In this document: positions 1 through 9,110 of the stretch, one piece after another
Position numbering within the stretch: position 1 is the first letter of the stretch
Layout of the letters: the number at the start of each line of letters is the position of its first letter
From: Nodosilinea nodulosa PCC 7104
GTDB taxonomy: Bacteria; Cyanobacteriota; Cyanobacteriia; Phormidesmidales; Phormidesmidaceae
Assembly: GCF_000309385.1 (NCBI RefSeq)
Contig: NZ_JH976537.1
Span: 3,068,815 to 3,132,814 of the forward strand
Reading direction: 5' to 3'
Length of the DNA: 64,000 nt
The notes under the pieces: model-generated
Database searches by the model: none
Seen by the model: only the letters and a program-made list of their open reading frames with translations
What the model was told of the DNA's origin: nothing
Position numbers and translations under genes: made by a program

Positions 1-1
1 C

Positions 2-556
2 GTCTAATCCGTCTTCACCCTCCGGCCAGCTACCGCCTGCGGAGTCAGCCCCAAAACTAGGGCCTGTGTCCCCAGGGGACAGGGCGAAGGGATCAGCCGC
101 AAAGGGGTCGGCGGCAAAAGGATCGCTCAGGGCGCTAGGCGCCTGGGCACCTTCCGCCAGCGAAGCATGCAGATCGTTCTCTGAGCTAAGTTCACTACCT
201 GCTGCGTCCATGGGTAGGGCTGCCCCGGCATCGAAGAAGGTGTCTCCAGTATCGGCCTCATACCCTACAGGGGTTTCGGAGGCAAACTGGTTGGCGTAGT
301 CGAGGCCGTTGCTGGCGTAGTCGACGTACTCCGGTTCGGAGGTCAGATCAAGCACCGCGCTGTACTGGGCGGCGGCCACCTCATACTGTTGCAGGCCATA
401 GCAATAGATGTGGCCTCGCAGCAGCAGTACACTGGGGTCTTCGGGATAATCGGTAGCAAGCTGATCGATAACCGCCGCAGCCTCTGGGTAGTTGCCCTGT
501 ACATAGGCTCTTTCTGCCTTTTGATAGGCTTGAGAGTAATCGATGCCTGAAGCCAT
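2..556 (-). CDS. hmpD: N-terminal part of HmpD-type methyl-accepting chemotaxis protein (runs off window)
   Basis: The first 185 codons of a leftward gene are open to the window edge, starting at ATG 554-556. Residues 1-100 look like TPR helices (SQAYQKAERAYVQGNYPEAA, then a second helical repeat). An acidic, low-complexity linker follows, with a three-fold DPFAA repeat. The transducer (HAMP and methyl-accepting domains) would lie beyond the window and is not seen. The identity comes from context: it is the fourth gene after PatA-like, CheY-like and CheW-like genes, the order of the hmp/pix/pil clusters that steer type IV pilus twitching or gliding in cyanobacteria. The product would sense a signal and drive a CheA-type kinase. 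It could instead be a free TPR protein if the frame stops soon after the edge. Confidence 0.65.
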   Translation of the reverse strand, partial: MASGIDYSQAYQKAERAYVQGNYPEAAAVIDQLATDYPEDPSVLLLRGHIYCYGLQQYEVAAAQYSAVLDLTSEPEYVDYASNGLDYANQFASETPVGYEADTGDTFFDAGAALPMDAAGSELSSENDLHASLAEGAQAPSALSDPFAADPFAADPFALSPGDTGPSFGADSAGGSWPEGEDGLD

Positions 557-607
557 GGTCTTCTCCTGCCGGTGCAATTGTCCTAAGGGGGTGAGGATGG
601 GCTGAGC

Positions 608-1138
608 CTAGGTGGCCCAGCGGGCTGAGCGAATGACAGCGACGTGGTCGAGTAGCCTGAGGGTTTTGCGCTCCTCAGCGTCGATGACCCATTCACCGCG
701 CAAAAATGGGGCCATCGTATCTGGACTTGTGTCAGACACCCGTGTTTTGTCGGGATTGAGCCATCGGGTGCCGACAATTCGGTTAACGGCCAAGCCTAGC
801 ATAGTTCCCTGATCTTCAATGGCGATAACCGAAATCTCGGGGCGATCGGTGTTGAGCACCGACGCATAGCCCAGAAACTGGCCTAGATCGGCTACCCACA
901 CCACTCTTCCCTGCTCGTTCAGCGTACCCAACAGCAGGTTCGACACGTTAGGAATTGGGGTAATGCGATCGGGGGGTTGTTCAATGATGCGACGAATACC
1001 GGTGGCAGGGAGCGCAAATTCGTCTTCAGGGGTGACAAAGAAGCGCAAAAACAGCTCACCATCAGGTGTTTCCAGCTCTTGTAGCTCTGGATCTTGGTCT
1101 TGCCCGGTTTGGGTGAGAAAATCAGGATTGCCTACCAT
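608..1138 (-). CDS. hmpC: CheW-like coupling protein of the pilus chemotaxis cluster
   Basis: This is a 176-residue CheW-domain protein. Residues 25-165 follow the CheW fold: a short N-terminal tail, then LFLRFFVTPEDEFALPATGI, then IPNVSNLLLGTLNEQGRVVW, the usual docking strand region, and a C-terminal helix. CheW proteins bridge chemoreceptors to the CheA kinase at the membrane. The gene sits 51 bases before the receptor gene and 44 bases after the CheY-like gene on the same strand, so the four genes probably form one transcript. No enzymatic residues are expected. The family assignment is firm; the name hmpC is inferred from gene order. Confidence 0.85.
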   Translation of the reverse strand: MVGNPDFLTQTGQDQDPELQELETPDGELFLRFFVTPEDEFALPATGIRRIIEQPPDRITPIPNVSNLLLGTLNEQGRVVWVADLGQFLGYASVLNTDRPEISVIAIEDQGTMLGLAVNRIVGTRWLNPDKTRVSDTSPDTMAPFLRGEWVIDAEERKTLRLLDHVAVIRSARWAT

Positions 1139-1182
1139 AGCACCGTTGTTACGTTACCCTCGTGTTGCGTTTGCCCTCTGCG

Positions 1183-1548
1183 CTAAGCTCTGAGGAGCTG
1201 CTTAACTGTACCTACCAGCTCAGTTGGCTGAAACGGTTTGGCAATATAAGCGTCTGCTCCCTGCTTCATGCCCCAGTAGCGATCGAACTCTTCGCCCTTA
1301 GAAGAGCACATAACGACCGGGACGTTTTGGGTCAAAGGATCAGCTTTGATGCGTCGACACAGTTCGTAGCCGTTCATACGGGGCATGACAATGTCGAGCA
1401 CAACCATGTCAGGGCGCTGGCTCTGAATTTGCGCTAGGGCTTCCATGCCGTCGCTGGCAACGGTGACGTTGAGGCCAATACCCCGCAGTAGCTCGGTAAT
1501 CATTTCCCGCTGAGGAACGCTGTCTTCTACCACCAGAACTGTGCTCAT
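1183..1548 (-). CDS. hmpB: Single-domain CheY-like response regulator of the pilus cluster
   Basis: This is a 121-residue stand-alone receiver domain. The acidic pair sits in VVEDS near residues 8-9, the phosphoacceptor aspartate is D52 in VVLDIVMP, and the conserved lysine is K104 in AKPF. The reading frame is open 36 codons further upstream, but that stretch does not look like a receiver, and ATG 1546-1548 starts exactly where the domain begins. Family knowledge: PixH/PilH/HmpB proteins act as phosphate sinks or output regulators next to a PatA-like partner. It lies between hmpA and hmpC on the same strand. Confidence 0.85.
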   Translation of the reverse strand: MSTVLVVEDSVPQREMITELLRGIGLNVTVASDGMEALAQIQSQRPDMVVLDIVMPRMNGYELCRRIKADPLTQNVPVVMCSSKGEEFDRYWGMKQGADAYIAKPFQPTELVGTVKQLLRA

Positions 1549-1820
1549 AGGTTGATTCAAAAAGGCCGAGTGAATGGCCAGAGATAAACCGGCATGTAAG
1601 GCTTGGCTACTACCCGGTGTCAAAGGCTTAGAGCGTAGACTGGCTGCACTAAACAAGCAGATTTCAGAATCTCCAAACCCGTGACTTTAAAGTACCCTCA
1701 AACGCAATAGATGCCGTCGGTTCAGATAAATTAACCAACCCGATTGTTTAGATTATGGCGAATCTTATCGGAATTGATGCAAAAACCCTGCCTAGACTAA
1801 GGAATGTTACTGGGGGTATA

Positions 1821-3092
1821 TCACCGGGGTAGGGAGGTTTGGCTGAAGTCAATGTCAAATTCGTCTTCGATGGCTTCGGCCAGAAGCGTTTCGGGACGGG
1901 GGCGGTTGAGATCGCCTGGGCCAACGTATTTTTCGACTAGGGCTAGCAGCTCGCCTGGGCCAAAAGGTTTGGTTAGGTAGTCGGTGGCTCCTACCATTCT
2001 GGCCTTGACCCGATCTAAGAAGCCGTCTTTGCCCGTTAGCATGACAATGGGCGTCTGGCGAAAGGCGCTGGAGTGCCTGAGCATGGCGCATAGCTCGTAG
2101 CCGTCGAGCTCAGGCATTGTGATGTCGCAGAGAATCAGGTTGGGCTGAAGCTGAAACAATAGCCCCAGGGCCTTTAGGGGGTTGCCAATAGAGGTGGCTT
2201 CGTAGCCTTGACCATCGAGAATGCGCTCTACGGCCTGACGAACGGTGGTGCTGTCGTCTACGCAGACAATGCGGGGCAGGCGGTCTGGCCCAGGGCGCTG
2301 CAGTTTGGGGGCAGGGGCTGCCTCAGCGGGGCTGTACCCTAGGCTGATCTGCCCCTGCTGAAGGGCAGGGACCAGGCTGCGGGCGACGCTGAGCAGATCA
2401 CGGTTGAGGTAGCGGGCAATGCGCCGAATTGAGGTTTTGCCGTCCATCCAGCTGATCATGCGCTGGTAGACCTGGCTCGATACGCTAGCTTGAAAGGCTT
2501 CTGGGGCCAGTAGGATGGGACATTGATCGGGCGACTGGAGGTGGGGATGCAGCTGATGCCAGGTCTGAATTTGCTGGGTAATTCCCGCCACTAGGTCGCT
2601 AATGGTGTGGGTCATGAGCTGAGGGCTGAGGGCTGGGCTGAGCTGGAATACAAAAGCCCCGTGGTGCAGGCTCAGCAGGTCGAACAGTGTTTCGTGCACC
2701 ATGTGGCTCAGAATGGTGCGACCCTGGTCAGGCGTGATCAGATGCTGCTCTAGAAGCGCCCACAGAGTGCCGTATTCAAGTGAGTTAAAGGCTGCGATCG
2801 CAGCGGTAGTGCTGGGGTCGGGCAGAGATTTGTCAATACCGTAGCGATGGAGGTGGTCTTGCAGGCGATCGAGCTTGTTGTCGGTGGTACCGGCGTAAAC
2901 CAGCTGTCCATTGGCTAAAAATACCAGCCACGATGGCGGAGCAGGTGCTGTCAATGCTCCGTCGAAGGGGTGCCCCAGGGGTTGATTGCTGCCGCTGCCG
3001 TAGTTTTCTAGGTACAGTTCCCCGGTACGCTGTCCTAGCTCAATAAGCTGCAAAATACTCCTGATATCAATTTCTGACAGATAACCCTGCAT
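1821..3092 (-). CDS. hmpA: PatA-like response regulator with N-terminal DUF4388 (PATAN) domain
   Basis: This is a 423-residue protein if started at the ATG that gives MQGYLSEIDIRSILQLIELG, the usual beginning of PatA/PixG/HmpA proteins. A start nine codons upstream is possible. Residues 1-115 form the DUF4388/PATAN domain. A helical middle region follows. A receiver domain occupies about 275-393, with the phosphoacceptor aspartate near 324 in LCDITMP and the conserved lysine in TKPF. The tail is acidic. Family knowledge: PatA-type regulators interact with pilus motor or polarity machinery and set the direction of movement. It is the first gene of the leftward cluster, about 270 bases ahead of hmpB. 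Confidence 0.85.
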   Translation of the reverse strand: MQGYLSEIDIRSILQLIELGQRTGELYLENYGSGSNQPLGHPFDGALTAPAPPSWLVFLANGQLVYAGTTDNKLDRLQDHLHRYGIDKSLPDPSTTAAIAAFNSLEYGTLWALLEQHLITPDQGRTILSHMVHETLFDLLSLHHGAFVFQLSPALSPQLMTHTISDLVAGITQQIQTWHQLHPHLQSPDQCPILLAPEAFQASVSSQVYQRMISWMDGKTSIRRIARYLNRDLLSVARSLVPALQQGQISLGYSPAEAAPAPKLQRPGPDRLPRIVCVDDSTTVRQAVERILDGQGYEATSIGNPLKALGLLFQLQPNLILCDITMPELDGYELCAMLRHSSAFRQTPIVMLTGKDGFLDRVKARMVGATDYLTKPFGPGELLALVEKYVGPGDLNRPRPETLLAEAIEDEFDIDFSQTSLPR

Positions 3093-3919
3093 GAGGCAAC
3101 CCAAGGATGGGGACAGCACCTGGTTGAACAGGTCATAGGTAACGTGTGAGCTCGACTCAGCATGCCCTCACCGGAAACCAAATCATACCCCCTGGCCCTG
3201 TGGTTTTAACGGGTACCCTGTGATGACGGAGCCAATGGGCATCGCCGCGAGGGGAGGTAAACTCAGGTTGGACAGTGCGCTTAACACTGGAAAGGGGTTC
3301 CTTCTCCGGGTCTAAGGCTCCCAGGCTTGCCCCTAGTATACGGTGCTTCCCTGGGGATAATCTACCGACGACGGTCCCTAGCGCCTGCTTGTCAGAGGAA
3401 TTTTTGGGAATCCTAAGCACAATATCTTCTTCAGGGGTGTCGATTGGCCCTAGTTAGTGACCAGATCTGCGGTTCTACCGGGCCAAAATTAGCTAAGATT
3501 CCAGGTAGCTTTGGCAGCAGCACTCAATATCTCTCCATGGACGACGGGGACAATGGGCGATCGCAATTCCCTGGGGCCGCAAATGTTAGCCCTGTGGGCA
3601 CCTCGGCGCTCAAGCAGCAACGCGATGCCTCCTATCTGAGTTCAGAGCTTTGCGATAGGTTGATCGAGAACATTGGGGTAAGGCTAGGATAGGCAGTAGA
3701 TTATGTGTACGAACTCAACCTCTCGGTTAAGACTCTGAAACGAATCCGGGGCTAGGTAACCGTTTATTGCGCCCAATAGCTAGGCCTCAACGGTTTACGC
3801 AGGCGGGCAGTCTGGCCTGCTGCCCCAGCCCCCATTTCTAGCATCGACGATGCTTTGAAATTACTGCATCAGACCTAATTCTCTAAAAGTTGACGTTCTA
3901 AGCCACGAGGACCACCAGC
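3093..3919. other. Long divergent intergenic region between hmpA and hmpF
   Basis: These 827 bases separate the divergent hmpA and hmpF genes. Short open frames exist here (for example 82 codons at 3444-3692 and 87 codons leftward at 3157-3420), but their translations look like no protein family I know and have no clear ribosome binding sites, so I do not call them. A weak GCAGGC/GCCTGC hairpin lies near 3800-3821. The region must hold both promoters. Its length leaves room for a small RNA, but no known RNA family is recognisable. Confidence 0.5.
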
Positions 3920-5671
3920 GTGCTGTACCTAGCAGAAGTCCAGAAAAAGACCGGGTTTATTGGCAGCGGCAAGCCCGAGTTTAAGCTGCTTGCCTGCCAG
4001 CGCAGCGAGCACAGCTGGAGTGCCGTAACTGGGGAAGATACTCTGACGGCACCCGATGACGCCTCCTACAACGCCGGGGCTCTAGTGATGGTGGAAGTCA
4101 GCGGCAATCGGCAAATTCAGCGCCATTACGAGGCTGGCCGCACCCTGACCAGCATTTTGCAGAACTTCTCGAGCCTGAGCAAAAAGTCTAAAACCCAAGA
4201 AGAAGAAATTGAGCAGTGGAAACAATCGCTCACCTTTCAAAGCCAGGAACTCAACCGCCGCGAATTGGAGCTAGAGGCGCGCCAGGAGCAAGTTGAGCAG
4301 GCTGAAGTTGACCTAGAGCAGCTCGATGCCCAGCGCCAGGAGCTAGAGCAGCTGCGTCAAACCCTGGAGCAGCAGCAGGAAGAGCTCAATCGCAAAAATA
4401 CCGATCTAGAAGGGGCCTGGGCTCATCTCAACGGTGAAATGCGACGTTTTGAAGAGCAGCGCGCCGAAGGCAGTGCCGCCGCTGGTTTAGACCCAGCCCA
4501 GGTAGCGACCCTACAGGGAGCCCTCAACCGCCTGACCGAGGCGGTGATGCCCATAGAAGCGCTGCGCGATCCCCTCACCCATGCTACCGATGGGCTGAAC
4601 TATCACCAGGGACTGCTAGGCGATTATCGCCAGGCTCTTGAAGACCAGCGTCAGGGACTAGAGCAGCGCCAGCAAGAGTTGGACCACCAGTTGGCCCAGC
4701 TGGCCCAGCGCTGGACCGACTGGCGCCAGGCTGAGGCTAGCCTAGTGGCCAAGCGCGAAGATTTAAAGCTGCGGCAGCAGGCTGTGAAAACCCAGCAGGA
4801 TCAGATTCAGTCGTTGTCAGAGACGCTGCAAGCTCAGGCCAATCTGCATCAAAAAATCTACGACCTGCTCAACACCACTGACAAAGTAAGGCTAAGCAAA
4901 AAAGTCGATGTGGCCGCCTTAGAGGCCATGGATCTAGATCAGCTTCAGGCTATGGTGGGCGATCTTGAGAAAGACTTAGAGAAGATGTCTCGCTTTGTCT
5001 CTGACCAGGAGGAAGAGCTAACCCTAGAGCAGCAGGCCATGGATGAGCTGAGGCTCAAAATTGAGCAGGCTAACGAGTTCGAGCGCCTCCAACTAGAGAC
5101 TGAGCTTGAGGAAGAGCAAGATCGCTCCCAAATGCTCAATGAAACTTTAGTAGGCCAGCGGCGCAATTTGCTAGAGCGCGAGGAGGTGCTGAGCCAGCAC
5201 CAGGCGGTGCTGCGGCGGCGGCAGGGTCTGACGGTAGAAGAAACGCCGGTCAGCGCCGTTGACCTAGAGCCGCTGCTCAATACCATCGATGCCCAGCGCC
5301 AGCAAACTACCGATACCATTCAGGCTTTAGAGGCTGAAGTCAAGCAAATCCACGATGGTATTGCCCAGCTCAAGCGGGATATTGAGAGCACAGAAGCAGC
5401 TCTGGCGTCCCAGCGCGGAGAGGTAGAAACCTTTGAGGCTGGCCTGCGCCAGCAGCAGCTAGACCTGGCCGGCCTGGTGGGCAAGCTGGCCGTCTGTGAA
5501 GAGCTGCTCAACCCTGCCCAGGAAAGTGTCAATGGGCTAAGGCAGTCGATAGATAGCCTCAGCGGAGGGGTAATTAAGCTGCAGGAAGTGAATGATTACC
5601 AGCTGCAGGCGATCGCGGAGCTGCGGCAAACAGTGGTGAGCGTAGGCACCCCTCAAATGGCGACCTCTTGA
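3920..5671 (+). CDS. hmpF: Pilus motility taxis protein HmpF (long coiled coil)
   Basis: This is a 583-residue protein starting at GTG. The first 85 residues form a small globular head beginning MLYLAEVQKKTGFIGSGKPE, the recognisable HmpF N-terminus. The rest, about 85-540, is almost unbroken heptad-repeat coiled coil rich in E, Q, L and R. There is no signal peptide or membrane segment, so it is cytoplasmic. Family knowledge: HmpF is nearly universal in motile cyanobacteria, is needed for type IV pilus activity and localises near the pilus machinery under control of the Hmp chemotaxis-like system. Here it lies divergent to hmpABCD, which fits that role. Other coiled-coil families match the head region poorly. 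Confidence 0.85.
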   Translation: MLYLAEVQKKTGFIGSGKPEFKLLACQRSEHSWSAVTGEDTLTAPDDASYNAGALVMVEVSGNRQIQRHYEAGRTLTSILQNFSSLSKKSKTQEEEIEQWKQSLTFQSQELNRRELELEARQEQVEQAEVDLEQLDAQRQELEQLRQTLEQQQEELNRKNTDLEGAWAHLNGEMRRFEEQRAEGSAAAGLDPAQVATLQGALNRLTEAVMPIEALRDPLTHATDGLNYHQGLLGDYRQALEDQRQGLEQRQQELDHQLAQLAQRWTDWRQAEASLVAKREDLKLRQQAVKTQQDQIQSLSETLQAQANLHQKIYDLLNTTDKVRLSKKVDVAALEAMDLDQLQAMVGDLEKDLEKMSRFVSDQEEELTLEQQAMDELRLKIEQANEFERLQLETELEEEQDRSQMLNETLVGQRRNLLEREEVLSQHQAVLRRRQGLTVEETPVSAVDLEPLLNTIDAQRQQTTDTIQALEAEVKQIHDGIAQLKRDIESTEAALASQRGEVETFEAGLRQQQLDLAGLVGKLAVCEELLNPAQESVNGLRQSIDSLSGGVIKLQEVNDYQLQAIAELRQTVVSVGTPQMATS

Positions 5672-5729
5672 GCCTGAGCTGAGCAGGAATGCTAGAGTCA
5701 GCTGATGCAATCTAGAGGTACAACCGCAC

Positions 5730-5936
5730 ATGATCTGGGTCAACGAACAACTTGATCCGTCTGGGATTATCTACTCCTGCATTGCCTGTAGTGATGAAAC
5801 CCAGGCCCGAGCCTGTCATCGATCTTTTGAGGACAACCTCACCGAGGAGCAAAAGGCAGAGGGCTGGGTAGCCCAGCTTCGCACTGTCAAAACCTGGGAA
5901 GAGGTGCCCGTGAATGCCCTAAAGCTGAGCTTTTGA
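5730..5936 (+). CDS. Small conserved cyanobacterial protein of unknown function
   Basis: This is a 68-residue protein, MIWVNEQLDPSGIIYSCIAC at its start. It resembles a small conserved hypothetical protein found next to other cyanobacterial housekeeping genes, but I know no function for it. It has two cysteines at residues 17 and 20 (a CxxC pair) and a further cysteine at 29, which might bind a metal. There is no signal peptide or membrane helix. It follows hmpF by 58 bases on the same strand, so it may share that transcript. Confidence 0.65.
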   Translation: MIWVNEQLDPSGIIYSCIACSDETQARACHRSFEDNLTEEQKAEGWVAQLRTVKTWEEVPVNALKLSF

Positions 5937-5976
5937 GCCGGGGCGATAATTGACAACTAATTTGGCTTGGGCTGTC

Positions 5977-6318
5977 CTAACGACTGGACTGCCGCCATCG
6001 CCATCGCCGATCGAGCAAGGTGCGGCTCAGCACCCGCACTGGGTCTTGAGATTCACCGGAGAAGAGGGCAAAATCTATGGGTCCCCAAGTGCGCTCGGCT
6101 GCCTCTGCCAGGGCGAGCAAAAAGGGATCGTCAAGGGTGATACGGTGATCGAAACGGAGGGTTACCAGCGATAAACCTCCGTGCCCCGCGCCCATGACTA
6201 TACCCCAATCGTACTGGTCTAACATGGCCTGGAGCGGCTGACCAGCAGAGCGACGAAAATGCTCTAGCTGCTCTTGCTTTTGCCTAAGCTCTTGCAGGAG
6301 TTGGTGATTACTCAACAT
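5977..6318 (-). CDS. Conserved hypothetical protein, 113 residues
   Basis: The start was chosen at the ATG on 6316-6318 because a clear Shine-Dalgarno sequence (GAGGAG) lies four bases before it. The frame is open 15 codons further upstream, without such a site. Residues 1-45 are a charged helix (ELRQKQEQLEHFRRSAGQP). The rest is a mixed domain with WGIVMGAGHGGLSLVTLRF. No membrane segment or catalytic motif is visible. I do not recognise a named family. The gene is convergent with the small gene at 5730 and divergent from the S4-domain gene at 6479. Confidence 0.55.
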   Translation of the reverse strand: MLSNHQLLQELRQKQEQLEHFRRSAGQPLQAMLDQYDWGIVMGAGHGGLSLVTLRFDHRITLDDPFLLALAEAAERTWGPIDFALFSGESQDPVRVLSRTLLDRRWRWRQSSR

Positions 6319-6478
6319 CGTGCTCCTCTGCTGGTGTCTGCTGGTTGGCAGTGATACAAGCACCCATCCTCTGAGTGGCCCTAATTTGAGTGTAAGGGGT
6401 GGATTCGCCTCTGGAGTTGAAGACTTTCTATTGCTCTGTTTCTGTTGCTCTCTGTATACAAATTCTTCGGATAGCGCT

Positions 6479-6688
6479 ATGGCCAGTATGGACTACATCA
6501 AGCTTGACCAGTTCTTAAAACAGATGCAGGTGGTGGGCACGGGAGGGCAGGCCAAATTAATAATTCAAGATGGCGAGGTCAGCGTCAACGGCACTGTTGA
6601 AACCCGGCGCGGTCGCAAGCTGATGGCGGGCGATCGCGTTGAGGTAGAGGGCCAGACCTGGATCGTCGATTTGGCTGAGCTGATCTAG
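6479..6688 (+). CDS. S4-domain RNA-binding protein (YbcJ-like)
   Basis: This is a 69-residue protein that consists of a single S4 RNA-binding domain: YIKLDQFLKQMQVVGTGGQA, then IIQDGEVSVNGTVETRRGRKL and a short C-terminal strand. The length and layout fit the YbcJ/YaaA-type free S4 proteins, which bind structured RNA, perhaps the ribosome; the target is not known here. The frame is open 53 codons upstream, but the domain starts just after ATG 6479, so that start is used. A second ATG three codons on is equally possible. Confidence 0.85.
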   Translation: MASMDYIKLDQFLKQMQVVGTGGQAKLIIQDGEVSVNGTVETRRGRKLMAGDRVEVEGQTWIVDLAELI

Positions 6689-6883
6689 GCTGAACTGGGG
6701 ATTGCCCATGCCCGTGGCGATCATGGCTCGATTCTTTAGCCCTTTTTAGCCTGAATGCTGGCGGCTCCAATTCCTCGAGCAAAATTTATAGACTTGTTAA
6801 GCAATCTCGAATCTCTGGCTGGGAATGCTGATTGAGCTGCCGGACTGCGGAAAATCTAGGTCAGTACACTAAGTGTTATTGAG

Positions 6884-7339
6884 ATGGTCATGGCTATGGG
6901 TTTAAGCGATATTTTGAACGACCAGGCCGTAAAGGTAAAAGTTGTGGATGACTGCGCCCTACTGATCGATCGCCACGTGGCCGCCAAGAGCGGCCTGGGC
7001 GGCATGGCTCTCAAGGCGGCCTATGGAGTGGTAAAAGGTATCGATGCAACCTATGTTCCGGGGGCTATCTATCGCATTTTGCCAGAGCTAGTGAAGGCCT
7101 TGGAACCCATGTGGGCCGAGGGTTTGCAGGCTGGTGATCCGGTGGCCCACCTGAGCCAAAACCAAACCCAAACCGCCGAGGTCATTTTGGGGATCACCGA
7201 CCAACGCGTGGCCAAAACCGACAAAGGCCTGGTGCGATCGTCTTACAATAAGCTGCGCCAGTCGGTCAAGGGCGATGTGGAAGAAGCGGTACCCGGCCTG
7301 GCCGAAATTCTAGGTGCCCATAGCCCGGTGCCTCGGTAG
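6884..7339 (+). CDS. Conserved hypothetical protein (DUF6918-like)
   Basis: This is a 151-residue soluble protein. The pattern DCALLIDRHVAAKSGLGGMA followed by AAYGVVKGIDATYVPGAIYR and a helical C-terminal half resembles a family of unknown function that I associate with DUF6918. That label is from memory and unverified. There is no signal peptide and no catalytic motif. Three in-frame ATGs lie within five codons (6884, 6890, 6896) and none has a strong ribosome site. The gene ends shortly before a convergent nuclease gene, with a stable hairpin in between. Confidence 0.6.
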   Translation: MVMAMGLSDILNDQAVKVKVVDDCALLIDRHVAAKSGLGGMALKAAYGVVKGIDATYVPGAIYRILPELVKALEPMWAEGLQAGDPVAHLSQNQTQTAEVILGITDQRVAKTDKGLVRSSYNKLRQSVKGDVEEAVPGLAEILGAHSPVPR

Positions 7340-7344
7340 TGCTG

Positions 7345-7378
7345 GCCCGTTGTGCCACGAGTCGGTTGCGCAACGGGC
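7345..7378. terminator. Hairpin between convergent genes
   Basis: An 11-base-pair stem with one T-G wobble (arms 7345-7355 and 7368-7378) and a 12-base loop lies in the 63-base gap between the convergent genes ending at 7339 and 7403. It lacks a T-run on either strand. It may stop or stabilise transcripts from both sides, but it is not a textbook intrinsic terminator. Confidence 0.45.
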
Positions 7379-7402
7379 TATGGTGAATGGGCGGCCAGAG
7401 GC

Positions 7403-8999
7403 CTAGCCAGTGGTTTGGTAGAGTCTTTCCCAGTAGGGTTCGGCAAACCTTACCAGCCAGTCTTTAATGTGGTAAGTGGCGCGGCAGTCGTCTTCGTTGT
7501 AGCGCAGAATGGCGTCTAGATAGGTGCGATCGCCGGTTTCACTCCAGGCGTTGTACCAGCAGATCGATTGGGCGCCGTTGGCGCCCTCGTCACGCCAGTT
7601 GAAGCCCATCCAGCGGGCGATGTGCTTGAGGGCATAGCTCTCGATGGGCAGGGTAACGCCGTCGGTGATGCACTTGTGCACGTCAAAAAAGCGATCGAGC
7701 AGGGCCTCGGTGTGGCGGTGGGGAGTGCCGTAGAACTGCCCCAATTTGCGCACGGTCTGAGCCTCGTAGGGGCAGAAATGGTAGACCGGGGCGTAGGGGT
7801 AGGCGTGCACCAGGTCGAGAAAGTCATTCCAGGCGCGACGCTCTTCGCGGTGGGTTTCGGCCAGCAGGGCGTGGAAGTTGGTTTCGCCCGTGCGGTGGTT
7901 GACCACCAGCACGCCGTGAAGGTAGATCAGGTTTTGGTCGGGGGCGGCTTCAATATCGAAGTAGAGTTCGACCTCGCCTTCGGGCAGATCTTCGGGCCAC
8001 AGGGGAAAGCCGTGGGGGGGCGTAGGGGGCGCTGCGGGGGATGGCGCGGTTGTCGACTAGGGCCTGAGCCTGGTGCACCAGCTTTTCGGCCACTTGCTCC
8101 CCAAAGCCCGGCAGCGGCGCCAGGTGGGCAGGGCTGGCCTGGGCCAGGGCGGCTACGGTGGTCAGGTGGTGCTGCTTGAGAAACTCGTAGCGAGCGGGGG
8201 TAACGCCGGGCAGCAGAGACAGATGGCGGGTGGCCTTTGCCTCGCTGTAGCAGTGGTTTAACCAGTGGCAAAGATCGCAGCGACTGTGGGAGATAAATAG
8301 CTCTGGGGCAACCTGCGATCGCAGATCCATCAGGCAGTCGTTGAGTACGGTTTGCAGCTTAGGCACCAGCCGCGCTAGATCGACGGTGTACATCTGGCCG
8401 CCCCGCAGGGCTAGGCCACTGGCCTCGGGCCAGACCCCCTGCACCCGCGAGAGCACATAGGCGTGGTAAGCGGCTACGATCTGGTAGTCGAGCTTGGGCT
8501 TTTTACCCAGCTTGATGTCGATGGGCAGGTAGACCCAGTCGCCCCAGCAGGACCAGCCGGGCCGCTTGATCAGCAGATCGGGCTGGCTCACCAGCTGCAC
8601 TCCAGCGACGGCAGAGGGGGTGGCTAGCACCCCCTGCCGAATCGCCTCTACCCCCTCTGCCATCAGATCTAGGGTGGCTTTGGCCCCTGCGGCCCAGTCG
8701 CCCGACGGAAACTCGGGACGGTAGAGGGGATAGTAGTCTTCGAGCACCCGTTCGCGGTGGGTGAGGCTGTCCTGGCGCAGCTTGAGCAGATAGTCGGAGG
8801 GGTGGTTTTGCTGAGCGCGATCGCCGTATAGATCTAAAAAAGCCCGCCGGCTACAGCGCTGGTAGTGAAACAGCACGTCGTCGGTGAGCCAGCGAATGAG
8901 CGATTGAGAGGGCGTTGATGCCTCAGCGGCCAACCTCAGGGGGCTTTGCGGGCCACCCCCTGAACTCGAACGCGATGGCAGGGGATAGCTAGCAGACAA
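7403..8999 (-). pseudogene. TM0106-type RecB-like nuclease, split by a frameshift at a G7 run
   Basis: Two leftward frames make one TM0106-family protein. The N-terminal frame (8999 down to about 8020) carries a RecB/Cas4-like PD-(D/E)XK domain with cysteines near residue 49 (YQRCSRRAF) and a CDLCHWLNHC cluster, as in iron-sulphur nucleases. The C-terminal frame (from about 8020 to 7403) begins LPEGEVELYFDIEAAPDQN and has the DxE and NEDDC motifs of a DEDD-type 3'-5' exonuclease. The frames meet at seven G residues at 8014-8020; six would restore one continuous protein of about 530 residues. Start codon TTG at 8999 is uncertain. This is either a real inactivating slip, programmed slippage or a sequencing error. 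Family function is unproven; a role in DNA processing is inferred. Confidence 0.75.
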
Positions 9000-9110
9000 A
9001 GCGAGTTGTAGGGCAGGGGCTAAAGAACAGAAAAGAATGCTGCTGGTGGCGAACTGCGGGCAACGGAACGAGGCTGCCCTGGCTGTGGATGAAGTTTCTG
9101 GCAGCGAAAG

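Noticed and set aside
3157..3692. Short frames in the hmpA-hmpF gap
   Set aside because: No ribosome sites, no family features and unusual composition.
7568..8179. A 203-codon rightward frame antisense to the nuclease
   Set aside because: It is a shadow of the TM0106-type coding sequence with low-complexity translation.
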